The position numbers and the translations under genes are program-made. Shown here in pieces: positions 40,601 to 46,000 of a stretch of 64,000 nucleotides of DNA. The notes under the pieces are model-generated. The model ran no database searches. It had not been told where the DNA came from and saw only the letters and a program-made list of their open reading frames with translations. Origin of the DNA: Siphonodentalium dalli. Taxonomy: Eukaryota > Mollusca > Scaphopoda > Gadilida > Siphonodentaliidae. How positions within the stretch are numbered: position 1 is the stretch's first letter; each line of letters begins with the position of its first letter. Where the stretch lies: the NCBI GenBank assembly GCA_032622095.1, contig CP136065.1, positions 95,855,343-95,919,342 of the forward strand, in the 5' to 3' direction.

Positions 40601-43035
40601 CTCCCATATACTCCAATGGAATGTTTTTTTTGGGTTTCCACACCTCTCGAAGTGTGGGTCGTTTTACGGAAACATATTAAAACTTTTAATAAAACAAATA
40701 AGCCACATTGAAAGACACACCCTTTCCCGACAATTCAATACCAATTATATGATTGAGTGATCAGAATTAATAAAATTATAGACCATTTGCAGAGGTAAAC
40801 GATAAGAATTCTTATTTGTTTACATCATATCGCATCACGTCATTGGTATACTTTAGCACACATAATCTGACGTCATCAATATTTATGAAGTCGCCTGAAA
40901 AACCCACAACAACTGCATTAAAGGTATTGCCAAATGAGTAATATTGCACCGTTTGTCTTACTGTTTATGTCAAAATGATTATTCATATCCCTGTTATCTT
41001 TGTCATTGGTTTAATTATTATGATAACTAATGGAACATGCTTTATTTGTCAACGAAACAATGACGGTCGTGTCATTGAGAACATTTCTTCACAAACACAC
41101 GTATGTCACTCTGACTGTCTATAGACAGTCATTGGATTCTCGGACTAAAGAAACTCGGACTACCTTTTCCTAATCCGAATTGCTTCTGACTATTGAAACG
41201 AAAATATTTATTATTTTTGTATTGGTATTTATATAGCAACAATTCTAGAAATCGTTTTAGAGAAAACTCTTTGGACAATCAATCATATGATTGGAACATT
41301 GACTTGACATACAATAAATTATCAGTCTTGGTGAACGACTACTCAATATTTAGTAAAAATAAGCTATTTTCATCGGGTGCGTGGAAGCCTGTGAATCTGA
41401 GAGATTGTCTACACTTCAATTTCCTTCCACACAAGCTACAAGTCGCATTTATCACCCAATATCATCACAAAATTTCACATTGTAAACATATATAACCATC
41501 AAGTCACAAAATATGTCAAGCTCTAAAAGTCTAGTTTTGTTGTGGTCTATGCAAAGGAAAATACATTTTACTTCATTAGTTCTTACCTGTAACACTAATT
41601 GTGTCTTTGTGGCTAAGTATTTTCTGGAGTTGCTTTCTCCCATACCAAACTGGGGCTTTGAATTCCGAGAAGGGCCAACCTCTCACACTGACGTTCTTCT
41701 CCATCATTTTGGAGAAGGGGAAGCGCTTTAGGGGCTTTTCTTGTCCGGTCCCACCAAGAGCAATAGCTGAACAGGAATAAATTTAATTTGTATATAAGTA
41801 ACAAATGTTTGTCTGTTTGATTTTTAGCTTAACTTGACTGGTCAGGTAAAGCTATTGCCATGGCGCGTTGTCCGGCGTCTGTCCGTCTGTCTGTCCGCCC
41901 GTCCGTCCTAACCTATCGCGCGGGCTACAGCCCGCACCGCTTCATCGATCATCACATAAATCCTATCGCGCAGGCTACAGGTCGTACCATTTGTCCGATC
42001 AGGTTGAAATTTTTCATGAATGATGACATTGACATGTAGATGGGAATGAGTGATTTTGGGGTCATTCGGAAAAACAAGATGGCCGCCGTCGGCCATTTTG
42101 TTTTTTCAACTTCTATTTTTATGGTTTCCGGTTGATAACTTGAATTTGAATTATTGTTTTGTAAAAGCCGTTTTTTTGTGGCTTTCATATATCAAAATAC
42201 AGGTCTAGGTCAAATTTCGTTTTAATCCGATAATTTTTGCAAAAGTTATGGTCATTTTTCGACTTGGAAAATTCAGTTTTTATTCTATTTTTTTCTGGTT
42301 TTCTGATGATAACTTGATTTTGGATAATTTTTTTGCAAAACCCGTTTTTTTGGGAATTTCATATCGTCGGTGGGCATCCAAAAGGATGTACATGTAGTGC
42401 TTTTATCACTACAGGTACGTCCTTTTGGATGCCCACCGACGGTATTTCGGTGTAGCCACATGAAGGCTCCCGAACTAATTAAGTAAGAACTGCATTCAGG
42501 ATTTTCCGTAAGATATTTTGTGTTCAGTCTCAGTCACCAGTTTGCAACGAATCAAAGAAGCACATGTTCACATCTGTCAGGGTATGTTAACGTATAAGTT
42601 GTATTGTATCTTACATATATCACGCACAAAAACAATCAAATATCATAGTTTTCAAAGCAACCTAAAACAAATAAAATATTCAAAAACGAAACAACTATTT
42701 TGTGCCAAATTTCAATAAAATCTGATAAATACCGTTCGAGGAACGGTGGTTATACATACAAAGCTGTAATTTGGACACACATTGTGTCTCCAGCTCCAAT
42801 AAGCCACCTTGGTAAATTTCAATAAAATGTGATAAATACTTTTCGAAATATTACACATTATGTTAAGGGGAGACTTTCTTTTTTTGAGGTGTTAATATTG
42901 ATACTCACTATATTTCATGTGCATCATTTGCCTTACTTTCCCACAAAGCGGCACCTTTCTGTGCTCTCCCTTTACAACGTTCGGTTCGGGATCCTTCCCT
43001 GGAATATGAGATGTTGTTTTACAGATTTATAATAC

Positions 43036-43088
<53 letters not shown>

Positions 43089-46000
43089 ATATATCTCAGG
43101 GTTTCCGCTGGGGGAAAATAAATACGTCCGGTACTGTAGGACCTAGGATCTTGTGGGCGACCATGATTCGTTCAGTGGGAGGAAAATGTTGAATCTGGGC
43201 ATTTTGTGTACAATTGAAGTATAAATATAATTTTTGGGGGTTGTAACAGGTTGTAAATATAATCGTACAAATCTGGATCGCAAACATGAATGTTTAATAT
43301 GACATGGATATGGTCCTGATTCTATTATGACGAACATATCTAAAATCTATTAATATTTCTTTCAACAAAGACTGTTTTTTTTAAATAATTGCCTTGAAAT
43401 GCCTTCATTAAGTGATTTGGGGACTTTAATTAACAGAATATCCTAACCCACTTACCATGTACATGACGGTACATTTCCATCCTGAACATTGTTTTGTTCA
43501 AATGTGGCAACAGGATATCGCTACCACCAACATCGCAGCGATCGTCCTCGACGAATATCACCCCTGTTTTGATGTCTGTCCTTTTTTCAAGGTCATTCAC
43601 CTGTAGATTATGAAGGTCAATTAGAATACATGCATCATAATGTATTTATTATTACCAGAGTCCATTTTTCATCAAGCATGGGAATGCATATGAATCATGT
43701 AAATGTACATATATCACCTTAAGAACTATGCTACCCGGAATTTCCAAAATGTTGAGAAAAAAATTACAACAAATTTTTTTAATTAAAAATATAATTTAGC
43801 CTAAGCAAACTATACATAAACATGATCTAACATCATACCTGGTCATTTTGAATGCTAATACAATGTAATTCCCCTGAAATATTCATATTCCAGTTTCAAA
43901 TTCCATGTGCTTACCTCAGAAATGAGAAACAGCAAATTTCAAAGTCAAATTTAGTTCTGGCCCCATAACCCTTGTTCTCATTATGGTCATTCATACCAGG
44001 GTTATGGCTTTTAATTTCAAAATGCATGCGCTATAGGGTTAATCGATTCAATTTTTTGTTTAATGCAAACAAATATCAATACATGTTGCCAAATTTAACT
44101 AATATACGCTATATACAATGCAAAAGTGGCAAAAATATGTCACAAAAAAAGGTGAAACTTGTGATATTTTGAAGGCAGCCTATCATATATTTTACCACAT
44201 CTCGGATTTTCTCGCCTCCGTTTGCCATGTACTGAGGCCACATACTAACGAAATCAAGATAGATCGTGAAATCGGTCAGTGTAGTCATGAACTTACAGTA
44301 ACATTAAACGTTATCCGCATTGTGTGAGATTCGATAATCATACAATATGTCAGCCATCAGCGATTTAAAACGTGGTGTTTCTTGCTATAGTAACGCATGT
44401 TTACCCTCAACAATAATATGGGAGGTATTAGTCTGGGTGAACCCAGACCCACAGTATTCATTCCAATACAGAGTCTTGCTGATTTCGATGATATTTCTAT
44501 TTTTATTGTTATTAACTCACCAATTTGCAAATTTTATTTTCCATTTTCTTGGTGTACGCGGCCACCGACTGTTCGTTGATAGACTCGTCTTTTATCCTTT
44601 CGAAATCGGGGATTTCATCGCGCAGATCCTTTTTTCCCGATGTCGATAGTTTTGAATACGCCTGACCAGCCATCGTCAACCGCTCCTTATGAGGAATGGA
44701 TGAGTGTGCTGAAAATTGTTTGTAAATGTGAAGTGATACAGAAACTTTCTGTTAAACCCCTACTAAATTTGTTTCCCTTATCTTCATTGCTTCTAAGAGG
44801 TGTAGTAAGAAATTATACGGCTCATCCACTAGTTTATTCCATCGAAAACAACAATTTTGCACATTTTAAAATCAATTTAAAGGTATAGTAAGGCTGAACA
44901 GGTCGTTATCCCATACTTTTGGGTACTATGGTACCCAGGTTAGCAATCTGACGTCATTACGTCAACATTAAAAATTGGTATTGGAGTACCCAGGTTAGTA
45001 AAATCACGTTGAATGGACGAGAGTTCGCTAACCTGGGTACCCTAGTTCCAGTTTTGCTAACCTGGGTACCCTAGTACCCGAAAGTATGGGATAACGACCA
45101 GTTCAGCTATAGTAAGCCTTCGACACAAAAACAAATTTTCTTCTATAAATCATTCAGTGGCAAAAACAATCAGTTTGATATATATACAGCGGGTCGGAGT
45201 TTTGCATAATTACCGAAATATGATTGGTTTAGGTATTTTTGATAAATTTCAAAACAGGTCACTATGTACTTATTTGAAAGTTTGTTTACATTTTCTCCAA
45301 ATTGACTACACTCAATTTCTCCGGAAATGTAAACAAACTTTCAAATAAGTACATAGTGGCCTGTTTTGAAATTTATCAAAAATACCTAAACCGATCATAT
45401 TTCGGTAATTATGCAAAACTCCGACCCGCCGTATATATCAAACTGATTGTTTTTGCCACTGAATGATTTATAGAAGAAAAATATTTTTTGTGTCTAAGGC
45501 TTACTATACTTTTAAATGAAATCCCCTTTGGGTTAGAGACCCCAAATCGTGACGCACGTTAGCCTCCGTGTTGTTATATACCTTTTTAGCTTAACTTGAC
45601 TGGTCAAGTAAAGCTATTGCCATGGCGCGTTGTCCGGTGTCTGTCGTCCGTCTGTCTGTCCGTCTGTCCTAACCTATCGCGCGGGCTACAGCCTGTACCG
45701 CTTCATCGATCATCACGAAATTTTTCATGGATGATGACCTGGATATGGGAACGGGAACGAGTCATTTTCGGGTCATTCGGCCGAACAAGATGGCCGCCAG
45801 ATGTCACTTTCGATACTCACTAATAAATCGTATCGAGCGGGCTACAAGTCGTACCATTTGTCCGATCATGTTGAAATTTTTCATGAATGATGACATTGAC
45901 ATGTAGATGGGAACCAGTGATTTTGGGGTCATTCGGAAAAACAAGATGGCCGCCGTCGGCCATTTTGTTTTATCAACTTCTATTTTTATGGTTTCCGGTT

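Noticed and set aside
41193-41495. Plus-strand frame with FSSGAWKPVNLRDC...HKLQVAFI, faintly like the GG.W.P..C...VAII motif of beta-1,4-galactosyltransferases
   Set aside because: Only one short stretch agrees, the expected following PYR motif is absent, and its first third is repeat sequence shared with 38.2 kb. It lies in an intron of gene 1 on the opposite strand.
44640-44674. Start of a separate gene at the ATG inside exon 4 (MAGQAYSKL...)
   Set aside because: A good acceptor 35 nt upstream gives an exon in exact phase with exons 3 and 5, so an internal exon is the simpler reading. An alternative promoter cannot be excluded.
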